Assembly: GCA_020848035.1 (NCBI GenBank)
Contig: JADLAX010000024.1
Span: 1-48,644 of the forward strand
Length of the DNA: 48,644 nt
Direction of reading: 5' to 3'
From: Anaerolineae bacterium
Lineage (GTDB): Bacteria > Chloroflexota > Anaerolineae > Promineifilales > Promineifilaceae
Positions 40,561-48,570 of the stretch are shown here, one piece after another. Under the pieces are notes generated by a model. It made no database searches. It had not been told where the DNA came from and saw only the letters and a list, made by a program, of their open reading frames with translations. A program made the translations under genes and the position numbers. The stretch's first letter is position 1. The number at the start of each line of letters is the position of its first letter.

Positions 40561-42236
40561 TAATTACCACCATCGGGCACAAAATCACCCCGAATTGTTG
40601 CGTCGCTAATTTCGCCATCCTGCACCGTCTGCACGGCCGCAGGCAGGGCCACGGCCGCCCGGCCCAAGATTTCCATGATTTCGGCCTGGGTCTTCAACCG
40701 GCTGAGCTTCTGGGCCACCTCGCCTTCGATGCGCTCCAGCTCGGCGCTGACGTTTTCCACCCCCAACATCCGAACGGCCGTTTCCTGGCTGATGAGGTTT
40801 TTGTCGTAAGCGGAAATGATCGCCTCGCGCTCGCCAATGGACAGCGGGCCGCTGTTGATGACGGCCGTGCCGCTGATTTTGAGCGCATCGAAACGGCCGG
40901 GCTGCCCGGCAACGGCCGCCGCCAGGGACAGCACCGCGCCAAAACACCAGGTCAGGGCCGCGTCAATCGCCGATTTCGTTTGTCGCAAGGACGTCTCAAA
41001 ATCGGCGCGGGCCTGCACAATGAATTCACCGCTGGCAGACTGCCCACTACCGCGCTGCGCCAATACGTGCAGCTGGTTGGCCTCATGCAGCAGGGCGGTG
41101 TACAGGTCAGCGGCCGTGTCAACAAAAACATCGGCCGGGGTCGGCTCGCGGAAAACGGCCGACGGCGTGGTGTAGCCGGTGATCTGGCCGTTGGCATCGT
41201 AGATGGGCAAGCCCTGCAAGAAGTTGGCCGTGTTTGGTCCCAGGTTGACTTTAGCCGGGGTGAACGCCTGCCCACCCGCCGCGCTGCTGTCATCTGACCA
41301 GGTGCCGGGCATTTGCGTGTTGAAATAAAGGCGCTCCAGAAAACCGCCGTCAACGATGTTGCGGCTTTCGCTGGTACGCGCCAGGTTGAGCGACTTTTGC
41401 AGGCGGCGCTTGGTTTCGTCGACGAACAGCGGCCGTTCCATTTCGTGCATCGTCAGACGGCCGTCCAGCGCCAGCGCGTAATCTACCGCCTGGGTCACAT
41501 CCGCCTTCACCAGCCGGATCACGGTTTTGCCGGTTTCGTCCACAAAGCAAATTTCGGCGGCGGCTTGCTTTTCCTCTGTTTGGTACGTGTAAGCCCCGGC
41601 CTGGTCCATTGAATCGGGGTCCGTGGCCACCGTCGCCTGCGTTGGGCTGGGGTGCTGCAAATGGATTTTAGCCAGTACACCAGCGATACCCTGACCAGAG
41701 AAGTCAACCTCCGAACGGCCGTCTTCGGTGACGGTGAGCAGCCGGGCGGGAATGACCAGGCGCAGTGGGCCGCGCCGGGTGAGCAGCATAGCCCGGGCAG
41801 CTTCCTGGAAGACTTCATGGGGTGAGGTTCGGCTGATACGGCCGTTGCGCGTGACCACGCCCTGCTGGCTGCCCCACCAGTTCGACAGCAGCGCCCCGGC
41901 CTCTGCCAGCAGAGTGGCCTCGTCGGAGGTTGGTTCGGCGTCTGGGGGCAACGGCCGTTTTAGCTCCAAATGCTTTTGTGGATTCTCACCAATGACCCCG
42001 GCCACGTGCCGGTCCACAATCTCGCCAATGGCGTTTTGTGGCACAAAGGTGCGCTCCACATTGTCCAGCATTGTTGTGTACCCCTCGCTGCCATCGGCCA
42101 GCATGGGGCCAATCCAGGCCACGCCCCGCTGCCAGTGGTCGCCGGTAGCAAAGGCGAGATTGGCCCGTATCCACGCCTCGCTTTTATCAGGCACGGCCTC
42201 GGCCGCTTCTTTGGCGGTCCATTTATCAACAAACAT
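40560..42236 (-). CDS. Portal protein, SPP1 gp6-like
   Basis: This 558-aa protein follows the terminase. It has a typical N-terminal crown/clip region and a long C-terminal helix (ENVSAELERIEGEVAQKLSR). Twelve copies form the DNA entry ring. AGAGGTGATTT precedes the ATG. Confidence 0.85.
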   Translation of the reverse strand: MFVDKWTAKEAAEAVPDKSEAWIRANLAFATGDHWQRGVAWIGPMLADGSEGYTTMLDNVERTFVPQNAIGEIVDRHVAGVIGENPQKHLELKRPLPPDAEPTSDEATLLAEAGALLSNWWGSQQGVVTRNGRISRTSPHEVFQEAARAMLLTRRGPLRLVIPARLLTVTEDGRSEVDFSGQGIAGVLAKIHLQHPSPTQATVATDPDSMDQAGAYTYQTEEKQAAAEICFVDETGKTVIRLVKADVTQAVDYALALDGRLTMHEMERPLFVDETKRRLQKSLNLARTSESRNIVDGGFLERLYFNTQMPGTWSDDSSAAGGQAFTPAKVNLGPNTANFLQGLPIYDANGQITGYTTPSAVFREPTPADVFVDTAADLYTALLHEANQLHVLAQRGSGQSASGEFIVQARADFETSLRQTKSAIDAALTWCFGAVLSLAAAVAGQPGRFDALKISGTAVINSGPLSIGEREAIISAYDKNLISQETAVRMLGVENVSAELERIEGEVAQKLSRLKTQAEIMEILGRAAVALPAAVQTVQDGEISDATIRGDFVPDGGN

Positions 42237-42247
42237 AAATCACCTCT

Positions 42248-43627
42248 TTAGCCAGTCATAATCAGGCTAGTGGATTGCGGCGGCCGTTGGGGGGTGAATC
42301 TGGTGAGTTCGGTAAAACTGCCGCTGCAACAATCACGCACGTCCCACAGGCCGTCTGGCGTGTTGTGCATGATGGATAAAAAGCGATCATTCCAATCGGC
42401 GCGCAGCAACCAGACATTACCCGCCTGCACCTGGGAAGCAAACGGCCTTAAACGCTCCAGCTTGTCGCCAGTAGGTCGCACGCCGCCGCAGTCTAGCCCG
42501 GCCATCTTCTTGGCCAGGGCCGCCGATGTGCGCTTGCCACTGCTGCCGCCTTCCTCTTCCCAGCGCTGCCGGACGGCACGGCCGTCCTGTCGGGCAATGG
42601 TTACGGCATGATCATCTACGTAAGCCGGTCCGATCCAGTCTTCGGTCATGTCCAAAATACCGAAACGGCCGTCTGTATCGATACACATCTTGACTGAAGC
42701 CGTTGCCGCGCCGAGCTTGCGCTTTTTCTCGCTGGCGGCAAAGTCCCAGAAGCGCATTACTGTCCTGAGTTTGGGTGCCTGGTCCAGGATTGGGAACCAG
42801 GCCCGATTGATGACCTTGCCCGCTTCCGGCCGTATCTTGTGATTGCCGCGCAGCAGTCGCTCTTGCTCGACCAGGTTCAGGCCATGCAGCTTGGCCAGGT
42901 AGGTTGGATCGGCCTTGAGTAAAATTTGGTTATCCTCGACAAACGAGGGGATGAACGTAAACGACAGCGGCGGGATGTCTGGCCAATCGGACAGCGCGGC
43001 CGCTTTGCTGTCATACCAGTGCAGACGGTCGCGCACGTTGACAAACCAGCGAATGACGCCCGCCTTGGAGAGATCGGGGTATTCGCCGTTTTCATCCAGG
43101 TACCAACCGACAAACTCATGCAGCCAGCCGCCGACCTCATCGTCGGACGGCACGGGGTTGTAGCTGCCACGGATATAAGGCGCGACGCCGCAGGTAGACC
43201 GGGAGCGGCTGAACATATACAGGATTTGCGACCGGGTAAAAGTCTCCAACTGGTCGAAAAGTTGCAGCGGGATCTGTGCGCCTAGCCAGTTCTCTTTGCT
43301 CTTTTCGTGCTGCATGTGGGAAAAGGAGATGGTGTTGTTGAATGGGGGAAACTTAAAATCCAGGTTAGGCGACTGCCTGTTTTTAGCCCCCAGCGGTGTG
43401 TACAGCGCAACGGCCGTATCCCATGGCCCGCCTTCGGTGGTGATTTGCGGTGATTCGCGCCGAAAAAAAACAGCGCCAAAACCTTTGGTGGACATGATGT
43501 GGCGCAGCGGCTCCATAAGTAGGGCGTATGTTTTCCCGCCCCCGGCTGCGCCGCCAAAGAACACGACGTCGGCCGATGAGGCGAGAAACGCTTCCTGCGG
43601 TCCTGGCTGCGGTGCTATATCACGCAT
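42248..43627 (-). CDS. terL: Terminase large subunit
   Basis: This is a 459-aa protein with a Walker A GGAAGGGKT (residues 25-33), a central ATPase and a C-terminal nuclease region starting near RFWDFAAS (first catalytic Asp). It powers DNA packaging and cuts concatemers. It overlaps terS by 8 nt. Whether packaging is pac- or cos-type cannot be seen here. Confidence 0.95.
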   Translation of the reverse strand: MRDIAPQPGPQEAFLASSADVVFFGGAAGGGKTYALLMEPLRHIMSTKGFGAVFFRRESPQITTEGGPWDTAVALYTPLGAKNRQSPNLDFKFPPFNNTISFSHMQHEKSKENWLGAQIPLQLFDQLETFTRSQILYMFSRSRSTCGVAPYIRGSYNPVPSDDEVGGWLHEFVGWYLDENGEYPDLSKAGVIRWFVNVRDRLHWYDSKAAALSDWPDIPPLSFTFIPSFVEDNQILLKADPTYLAKLHGLNLVEQERLLRGNHKIRPEAGKVINRAWFPILDQAPKLRTVMRFWDFAASEKKRKLGAATASVKMCIDTDGRFGILDMTEDWIGPAYVDDHAVTIARQDGRAVRQRWEEEGGSSGKRTSAALAKKMAGLDCGGVRPTGDKLERLRPFASQVQAGNVWLLRADWNDRFLSIMHNTPDGLWDVRDCCSGSFTELTRFTPQRPPQSTSLIMTG

Positions 43628-44255
43628 CGTCGGCCTCGCTGGTACGGCCGTTGTCGGGCAGATAAATATTGGGCTTGATCACCTCACCGCCGCTGGTGAT
43701 GTCGGTTTTATCCGTGAAAAGGCCATGATAACGGCCGACGTGGACCAGGGCCGCCTGCGGGTCATGCAGCTCGACCTCGATCCATTCGGTGACGGTCTCT
43801 CCGTCATCCTTGTTGACATAGGTAACTTTTTTCTGTTTGAATTTTTTCAACAGGTGCAGCTTCCCCTCACGCCTGGCCTTGCCCAGGTTCAGCGTCGGCT
43901 CGTAGTCGCTGCCTATGTCAAGGAAATCCCCCAGCGAGCCGCGCGCCTGGTCCGACAGCCGGGCGATCACCTCGCGGGCACTCATTTCGTAGGCGTGGAA
44001 ATATTCGTCAATGGCGGCGCGGATTTTAGGGTTTTGCAGCAGGCGCGGCCCCTGCTTGTTGGGGGTTTTATACCCCACCCGTTCGGCAGCGGCCGTGGCG
44101 TTGGGCTTCTCGGCCGACAGGTACTCGATGAGGAACCGGCGCTGCAAACCACTAAGGGTCGAGATAACGCTCAGGGCGTCTTCGACCTCGATGCGGCGGT
44201 TGGCTTCGGCCGTCTGTTCTGTGGTGGGTTCTGCGCCCGTTTCTGCCTGTTCCAT
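43620..44255 (-). CDS. terS: Terminase small subunit
   Basis: This is a 211-aa protein. LSGLQRRFLIEYLS, ATAAAERVGYKTPN and a helical oligomerisation region fit the Terminase_2 family, which recognises the packaging site. It is next to terL as expected. Confidence 0.9.
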   Translation of the reverse strand: MEQAETGAEPTTEQTAEANRRIEVEDALSVISTLSGLQRRFLIEYLSAEKPNATAAAERVGYKTPNKQGPRLLQNPKIRAAIDEYFHAYEMSAREVIARLSDQARGSLGDFLDIGSDYEPTLNLGKARREGKLHLLKKFKQKKVTYVNKDDGETVTEWIEVELHDPQAALVHVGRYHGLFTDKTDITSGGEVIKPNIYLPDNGRTSEADDA

Positions 44256-44275
44256 GACGATTTACCTACAAAAAC

Positions 44276-45379
44276 CTACAGGTTTTGGTACTGCGGTGCC
44301 GATTCTGGTTTGTGACTATACGATGTATCACCCACCAGGTGCGCCGCCAGGCCAATTTGGGCCAGGCGCTTAATCGTTTCCTCGGCTGCCGCCGGACGGA
44401 TGTCGATCAGGTAGGCGATACGGCCGTGCCGTTCGGCCGCCTCGGCCGTGGTGCCGGTGCCTGCAAAAGGGTCAAGCCAGGCGTCGCCGGGGTCGCTGAA
44501 CGCCTGGATAAAGAATTCAGGCAAAGCCACGGGGAAGGCCGCGCCGTAGCGAATACCGCGCGAGTGGGCACCGGTGTACGCTTCGATAAGGTTACCTGGG
44601 TCGCTGGCGCTGTCCAGCAGCTCGCGCAGCAGATCAAGCAGCTGCGACCGGTCCAGCCGGTCCAGCTCCATCTGCGCTTCGATGACGTTGTTGGGTAGCG
44701 CCCCATTAAAACGGCCGCTTTTCACGTTGCGGGCGGTGTGGCCAGAAAAGGCCGGTCCCATCAACGAATTTTCCTCACTGCCGCGCTCGTTATAATTTGT
44801 GGCGTATGCAAGGTCAGTGTTGAGGAGGACGTTTTGGGGGCAGAATTTAACGGCCGTTGTCAGGCCAAAGTGGAAGACGGGTTCATGGGCATTTTTGAAG
44901 CGGTTGGGGAAACGGCCGGGAAAGCCCTGGCGACGCCATACCTGATCGTCGATAAAGCGCCAGCCCCAGCGCCGCTTCATGGCCAGCACCAAATCGTAGA
45001 CGTAGAGGAGGCGCTCCCCCTGCTCCACGTGGGTCTTGATGTTGATGAAGAAAGAGCCATCGGGTACGAGGTGTTCGCGTGCAAACACCTGCACCGGCTC
45101 AAACCAATCGACGTACTCGTCGGCCGGGACGCCGCCGTAGGTTTTGCGCCGCCGGTCGGCATAAACAGGGCTGGTGAAGATGTTGGCGACGGGACGGCCG
45201 TTGAGCAGGCGGTCCCAGGTGGATGCCTCGCGGCAGTCGCCAATAACGAGGCGGTGGCAGCGGCCGGGCTGGGACAGGCTGGGGAATTCCCAGATTTGGT
45301 TAGCGGCCGTGGTAGGATGCGCATACCCTGCCCCATTGAGGTGCAGCTGGTGAAGATTGTGCGGTAAAGTTTGCTGCAT
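44276..45379 (-). CDS. DNA methyltransferase (N4/N6, beta-type order)
   Basis: This is a 367-aa protein. The catalytic motif TSPVY (69-73; usually TSPPY) precedes the cofactor motif DPFAGTGTT (303-311), the order of beta-type N6-adenine or N4-cytosine methylases. HEPVFHF is another family mark. It could protect phage DNA from restriction; the target is unknown, though the abundant ACGGCCGT is a candidate. The Pro-to-Val change in the motif is unusual. ATG 45379 is preferred over GTG 45403; both have weak Shine-Dalgarno sites. Confidence 0.85.
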   Translation of the reverse strand: MQQTLPHNLHQLHLNGAGYAHPTTAANQIWEFPSLSQPGRCHRLVIGDCREASTWDRLLNGRPVANIFTSPVYADRRRKTYGGVPADEYVDWFEPVQVFAREHLVPDGSFFINIKTHVEQGERLLYVYDLVLAMKRRWGWRFIDDQVWRRQGFPGRFPNRFKNAHEPVFHFGLTTAVKFCPQNVLLNTDLAYATNYNERGSEENSLMGPAFSGHTARNVKSGRFNGALPNNVIEAQMELDRLDRSQLLDLLRELLDSASDPGNLIEAYTGAHSRGIRYGAAFPVALPEFFIQAFSDPGDAWLDPFAGTGTTAEAAERHGRIAYLIDIRPAAAEETIKRLAQIGLAAHLVGDTSYSHKPESAPQYQNL

Positions 45380-45403
45380 AAAGTACCCAAAGGCGAGTAC
45401 CAC

Positions 45404-45544
45404 CCCAGTCCAACTTTATTACCATTTGGAGTGGAACCAAGGCGCATCCGCGCCGATTTACTACACGAAGTTATAGCGGGTTGATAACTGCTATTTTGAT
45501 GGTAGCACAAACGCCGCAACTGAATTATGAGAAAGTTTTCGCGC
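45404..45544. other. Leader upstream of methyltransferase
   Basis: No gene seen. On the minus strand a TATAAC -10-like box near 45474-45469 has no good -35 partner. The late promoter is probably here, perhaps activator-dependent. Confidence 0.35.
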
Positions 45545-45572
45545 AAAAAAAGCCCTGGCGCTGGCCAGGGCT
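45545..45572 (-). terminator. Intrinsic terminator
   Basis: AGCCCTGGC/GCCAGGGCT, 9-bp stem and 4-nt loop, followed on the minus strand by seven T. It ends the transcript of the secreted protein gene (45657-46388). Confidence 0.85.
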
Positions 45573-45656
45573 TAAAGGGGGAAGGGGAGAAGAAAGGGAT
45601 CGTTATGTCAAAAATTGTAGCACAATGGTGCTACAAACGCCTACTCAAACACCAGT

Positions 45657-46388
45657 CTAAGGATTGTCACCCAGCCCTATCACCATCCTGGTCACACGGC
45701 CGTCCTGCTCATAGTCTCCGAAAATAACGATAAAGTTTCCCGGCTCCGCTTCGGTGAAAAGATTGGGGTCAAAAAGCTGCGCCAGTGACTCGCTCAGATA
45801 CAAGTCAACGGTCAGCTCAGGAAGCCCGTCCGGGCTATAGGTCTTTATAAACTCGCTATCTACAGGGATTAGGGTTCCGGCAAAAACGCGCGCCTCGCTT
45901 AAGGGCAGGCCGTCCAGTGCGTACTCTTGCTCCAGCTGCCATACCCTGTCGTCGCAAAAATAAACAGCATAGCCATTGGTGTAGGTTTGAGATGACCCGA
46001 TCCCCTCCCCTAGCCACTCGTGTGCCAACTCCCACTCCTGGCGCGACAGGCCCAAGCCGCCCGAAGCAATCTCACCAGGTACGGCCGTCGGCTGGCTTAT
46101 CTCCGTCGCCATGACTGGCTCGGCAGTGCTGGTAGGAACGGCCGTATCGACCGGGGCTGGGATGTCGGTTGAGAGTACGGCCGTTTTTGCTGGCCGCGCC
46201 ATGGCCGTCGGGCTAATCTCTAAGGTGGCCGTTTCTTCTGCTGCCACCTCCCCCACCCCGGCCACGGCCGTAACATCAACCTCAGGATCGTCGGGACTCA
46301 AAAAGCTGGTCACCATCACGCCGAGACAACACAGCAGCAGCAGCGCGGCCGCGCCGAAAACTATCTTGCGTTTGGTAAATCTCTTCAT
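45657..46388 (-). CDS. Membrane-anchored exported protein (243 aa), accessory gene
   Basis: One N-terminal membrane helix (about 10-30), a Thr/Pro/Ala-rich stalk (35-110) and a C-terminal folded domain (about 110-243) containing LSRQEWELAHEWLGEG. AGGAGGCAAACG precedes the ATG. It has its own terminator, so it is a separately transcribed moron-type gene possibly expressed in lysogens. Domain not recognised. Confidence 0.65.
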   Translation of the reverse strand: MKRFTKRKIVFGAAALLLLCCLGVMVTSFLSPDDPEVDVTAVAGVGEVAAEETATLEISPTAMARPAKTAVLSTDIPAPVDTAVPTSTAEPVMATEISQPTAVPGEIASGGLGLSRQEWELAHEWLGEGIGSSQTYTNGYAVYFCDDRVWQLEQEYALDGLPLSEARVFAGTLIPVDSEFIKTYSPDGLPELTVDLYLSESLAQLFDPNLFTEAEPGNFIVIFGDYEQDGRVTRMVIGLGDNP

Positions 46389-46460
46389 CGTTTGCCTCCT
46401 GGGAAAACTGGCTGGTATTAGCCGAACTCTACCCAGGGCGACTTACGGGCGCAATTAAGC

Positions 46461-46486
46461 AAAAAAAAGCCCCGGAAATCCGGGGC
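46461..46486 (-). terminator. Intrinsic terminator
   Basis: GCCCCGG/CCGGGGC with a 4-nt loop, followed on the minus strand by eight T. It ends the three-gene transcript starting at the 47.1-kb promoter. Confidence 0.9.
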
Positions 46487-46492
46487 GAAACC

Positions 46493-46684
46493 TCAACTTT
46501 TTGATGTTATAGCCTGAGGCCAGAGCACCCTTACCCAATGAAAAGCTTCTGGCCGCTTCCTGTTCAGCCGATCCGCCGTTGACTGAGCATTGTGCTTTAT
46601 CAAGAATGGCACCTGGTACTCGCCGCCCTTGCCACCGGTTCGGCGCTGCCAGGCAATCCTGTAAACGGGCTGCGCAGTAACCAT
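46493..46684 (-). CDS. Small basic protein (63 aa)
   Basis: Starts at TGATG, overlapping the previous stop. Short beta-like N-terminus and basic middle (ADRLNRKRPEAF). Not recognised. Third gene of the control operon. Confidence 0.6.
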   Translation of the reverse strand: MVTAQPVYRIAWQRRTGGKGGEYQVPFLIKHNAQSTADRLNRKRPEAFHWVRVLWPQAITSKS

Positions 46685-46947
46685 CACAGATTCTCCCGGT
46701 AAGACTGCCGGGTGAACCGCCCTGCCATATCCCGGCGGCGCTGCATCGGCCGGAAAACAATGCGGTGACTGGTAACAATGGATTCAGCATAGTCAGGCCA
46801 ATCTTCGTGCTCCGGGTTGGCGATGAGGGCCTCGACCAGCTCGTCGCGCTCGGACTGGAAATCGAATTCGTACATACCGCAATGCTCGCCGCTGGCCATC
46901 TTGAACTCTACTTCGTAAACCATTGTGTAATCTTGCAAACTTGACAT
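46684..46947 (-). CDS. Small hypothetical protein (87 aa)
   Basis: ATAGGAGGCATATC precedes the ATG. Alpha/beta (VYEVEFKMASGEHCGMYEFD) with a basic C-terminus. Not recognised. Second gene of the control operon. Confidence 0.65.
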   Translation of the reverse strand: MSSLQDYTMVYEVEFKMASGEHCGMYEFDFQSERDELVEALIANPEHEDWPDYAESIVTSHRIVFRPMQRRRDMAGRFTRQSYRENL

Positions 46948-46972
46948 GATATGCCTCCTATCGGGTATTGGG

Positions 46973-47107
46973 CTAAAGACGTTCCCGCTTCAGCTCTTTA
47001 GATAGCAGCTCGCCGTTGCTGATGGTAAAGACGATGACGACGCGGTAGGTAGCTCCGTTGACTTCTTCAAAATCTTCGACTACCCAACTGTGTCCATTTA
47101 CGTTCAT
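46973..47107 (-). CDS. Small control-operon protein (44 aa)
   Basis: ATG 47107 is preferred because AAGGGAAAC precedes it and because the promoter -10 (47153-47158) lies within the alternative upstream frame. Beta-rich peptide ending KELKRERL. As first gene of the transcript opposite the repressor it occupies the cro position, but it has no HTH. Confidence 0.6.
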   Translation of the reverse strand: MNVNGHSWVVEDFEEVNGATYRVVIVFTISNGELLSKELKRERL

Positions 47108-47152
47108 TGTCGTTTCCCTTGCCCGGCTGGGCTGCTGTTCGGTATAGGGGGA

Positions 47153-47181
47153 ATTGTACACCTTTTCTGACATTGTGTCAA
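47153..47181 (-). promoter_or_regulatory. Minus promoter with overlapping TGACA-N3-TGTCA operator
   Basis: TTGACA (47181-47176), 17-bp spacer, TACAAT (47158-47153). The palindrome TGACATTGTGTCA (47168-47180) overlaps the -35 box. Confidence 0.85.
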
Positions 47182-47335
47182 GTATTCCGACATATTAGTT
47201 TTATAAATTGACGGATTGTCTGAAAATTAACTGACATGCTGCATATAAAGAAGGCGGGATGGAAAGTTGACATTTTTTCCTGCGGGGATAATACTGACTT
47301 TTGTGCTGTTTATTCTGACAAAGTGTACAAATATA
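47182..47335. promoter_or_regulatory. Operator region with repeated TGACA half-sites
   Basis: Besides 47168-47180, half-sites or pairs occur at about 47208-47221 (TTGACGGATTGTCTG), 47232-47236, 47268-47272, 47295-47298 and 47315-47325 (TGACAAAGTGT). The segment is AT-rich and gene-free and is likely bound by the adjacent repressor. Confidence 0.65.
47267..47294 (+). promoter_or_regulatory. Plus promoter 1 for the repressor gene
   Basis: TTGACA (47267-47272), 16-bp spacer, TAATAC (47289-47294). It would give a leader of about 90 nt. Confidence 0.65.
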
Positions 47336-47364
47336 TTGACACGTGGGGATTAAGGGGTTAAAAT
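47336..47364 (+). promoter_or_regulatory. Plus promoter 2 for the repressor gene
   Basis: TTGACA (47336-47341), 17-bp spacer, TAAAAT (47359-47364), start near 47371 and a 20-nt leader containing GGAGG. GGGGAT...ATCCCC (47345-47368) spans the promoter and may be an additional binding site. Confidence 0.7.
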
Positions 47365-47391
47365 CCCCCTCATATCAAACGGAGGTTGCAA

Positions 47392-47679
47392 GTGACACAA
47401 GAACTGAAAATTCGACTCGTTGAGCTCTTGGCCGAAAAAAGCAGACGGGATAGTGTTCTGTACGCAATCGCCGACGTGGAGCGCGAAACCGGCATCGAAC
47501 GCCGACGCCTCTACGACCTCCGCGATGGGAAAGTCCGAACCATAAAGCCAGAAGAAATTACCGCTCTGTGTGACTATTTTCCGTGCGAGGTGGGCGAGTT
47601 GCTACACTACCAATCCCCTCTTGAACAAGGCCAAGAGTACGTGACGGCTCCAAAGTTAAATTTCGTGGCCGCTGCGTAA
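47392..47679 (+). CDS. Cro/CI-type HTH repressor (95 aa)
   Basis: A GTG start with GGAGG upstream. Residues about 22-72 (LYAIADVERETGIERRRLYDL ... CDYFPCEVGELL) form a five-helix XRE-type HTH; the C-terminal 20 residues are a short tail with no peptidase domain. It probably represses the divergent promoters through the TGACA sites and maintains lysogeny. Without a self-cleavage domain, induction must work differently; the ImmA-like protein at 39.2 kb is one candidate partner. Confidence 0.8.
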   Translation: MTQELKIRLVELLAEKSRRDSVLYAIADVERETGIERRRLYDLRDGKVRTIKPEEITALCDYFPCEVGELLHYQSPLEQGQEYVTAPKLNFVAAA

Positions 47680-47801
47680 ACGAAAAGACCAGCAGCTTTC
47701 GCCACTGGCCAATTTCGTGCCGCTAAAACTTCCATCTCAGCGACGATTATATCCCCCACCCTAATCAGTTTCGCAGGCCGTTTAGGGCAGGGCAACGAAC
47801 A
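47680..47801. other. Gap between repressor and HNH gene
   Basis: No gene seen. No clear terminator; AGGGCAGGGC lies before the HNH start. The HNH gene may be cotranscribed with the repressor. Confidence 0.4.
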
Positions 47802-48305
47802 ATGAAATATCAAACAATCAACGATCTGCCAGCTCACCAACTAAGAGAACTGGAAAGCAAGTTTCAATCCCTCAAAAGGGATGGCTGCCACGAATGGCAG
47901 GGCGCATTGACCTACAACGGCTACGGCCGTATCGCCGTCAATCGCAAGGTTCAGCGGGCGCACCGCGTGGCCTACGAACTGGCTCACGGCCCAATCCCTG
48001 AAGGGATGGTGGTTTGCCACCGCTGCGACAACCCGCGCTGCTGCAACCCCGCCCATCTCTTCCTGGGCACCACTCAGGAGAACGTGGACGATAAGGTGCA
48101 GAAACGCCGTCACAAACCGTTTACCAGCGCCCAGGTGATCGGCGAAAAGAATCCCAGGGCTCTACTTACGGCCGCTGATGTGTCTAAAATCCGCAGGCGG
48201 TACGCCTGCGGCAATGTGACACTCAAGCAGCTGGCCAGCGAATACGGTGTCCACTTCGACACCATCAGCAAAGCGGTCAATCGCGTAACCTGGTCACACC
48301 TTTAA
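47802..48305 (+). CDS. HNH homing-type endonuclease with C-terminal HTH (167 aa)
   Basis: Residues 29-90 form the HNH_3-type domain: GCHEWQGAL, RAHRVAYEL (His54), and a zinc core VCHRCDNPRCCNPAHL (Cys72, Cys75, Cys80, His85). Residues about 118-160 (LTAADVSKIRRRYACG and following) look like an HTH recognition module, as in free-standing homing endonucleases. It may cut DNA during phage competition or assist packaging. It sits at the attR end, just before the three-hairpin element. Confidence 0.85.
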   Translation: MKYQTINDLPAHQLRELESKFQSLKRDGCHEWQGALTYNGYGRIAVNRKVQRAHRVAYELAHGPIPEGMVVCHRCDNPRCCNPAHLFLGTTQENVDDKVQKRRHKPFTSAQVIGEKNPRALLTAADVSKIRRRYACGNVTLKQLASEYGVHFDTISKAVNRVTWSHL

Positions 48306-48316
48306 ATTTGTAAAAA

Positions 48317-48437
48317 ACGTGAATCACCAGCCATGCAATGCAGTGATGATTCACGTCTGGAGGCCGCAGCCATGCAATGCAGTGCGGTCCAGGCCGAGGT
48401 AATTGCAGCCGTGCAATGCAGTGCAACCAACACTCGG
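48317..48437 (+). repeat. Three hairpins sharing a 14-nt apical loop
   Basis: Loop GCC(A/G)TGCAATGCAG occurs at 48330-48343, 48369-48382 and 48408-48421, each closed by CA/TG and by stems of different sequence: ACGTGAATCA/TGATTCACGT (10 bp, plus C-A mismatch), CTGGA-CCGCA/TGCGG-TCCAG, and TTGCA/TGCAA with outer CCGAG/CTCGG. Stem sequence varies while pairing is kept, a covariation pattern that indicates structured RNA or ssDNA. Confidence 0.75.
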
Positions 48438-48497
48438 TCTTGCCCTACCTTAACAACTAAATATTTCCCTTTTTCAAGTTCAATTTTCAGTCGTTAG

Positions 48498-48541
48498 TGC
48501 CCCGTATGGGGTACGATCCCATGTTTTAGCCTTGAGAGGGC
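48498..48541 (-). repeat. attR
   Basis: The 24-bp core (48518-48541) is identical to attL. Adjacent T-loop bases differ (ATCGTAC on the tRNA strand, versus TTCGAGT in attL) and the acceptor strand is again identical. Prophage DNA therefore supplies the tRNA 3' end. Confidence 0.85.
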
Positions 48542-48570
48542 TACGTCCTAGGCCACTAGACGAACGGGGC
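48498..48570 (-). tRNA. tRNA-Glu(CTC), 3' end supplied by the prophage
   Basis: The 73-nt gene folds into a full cloverleaf: acceptor GCCCCGT/ACGGGGC with discriminator A, anticodon stem TAGCC/GGCTA with loop CTCTCAA (anticodon CTC), T stem ATGGG/CCCAT. The T-loop is ATCGTAC rather than the canonical TTCGAAT type, so T54 and A58 are exchanged. CCA is not encoded. The gene is probably functional but may be impaired. Confidence 0.85.

Larger units (their letters stand above)
104..48541. mobile_element. Integrated prophage (siphovirus type)
   Basis: The element is bounded by direct 24-bp cores in a tRNA-Glu gene. It contains integrase, control region, early genes, terminase, portal, E-type capsid, tail tube, tape measure, tail fibres, holin and peptidase in normal phage order, with no disrupted structural gene seen. 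A tape measure with separate tail-tube and chaperone genes and no sheath gene indicates a long non-contractile tail. It appears complete and potentially inducible; that is inference. Confidence 0.9.

Noticed and set aside
45527..45727. Plus-strand 66-codon frame
   Set aside because: It runs through the terminator hairpin and into the antisense of the membrane-anchored protein; no promoter or family.
48317..48437. CRISPR array or HEARO/OMEGA-type RNA next to an HNH gene
   Set aside because: Only three units, each a different hairpin with a shared loop, no spacers of fixed length, and the HNH protein lacks RuvC/IscB features and lies upstream rather than downstream.
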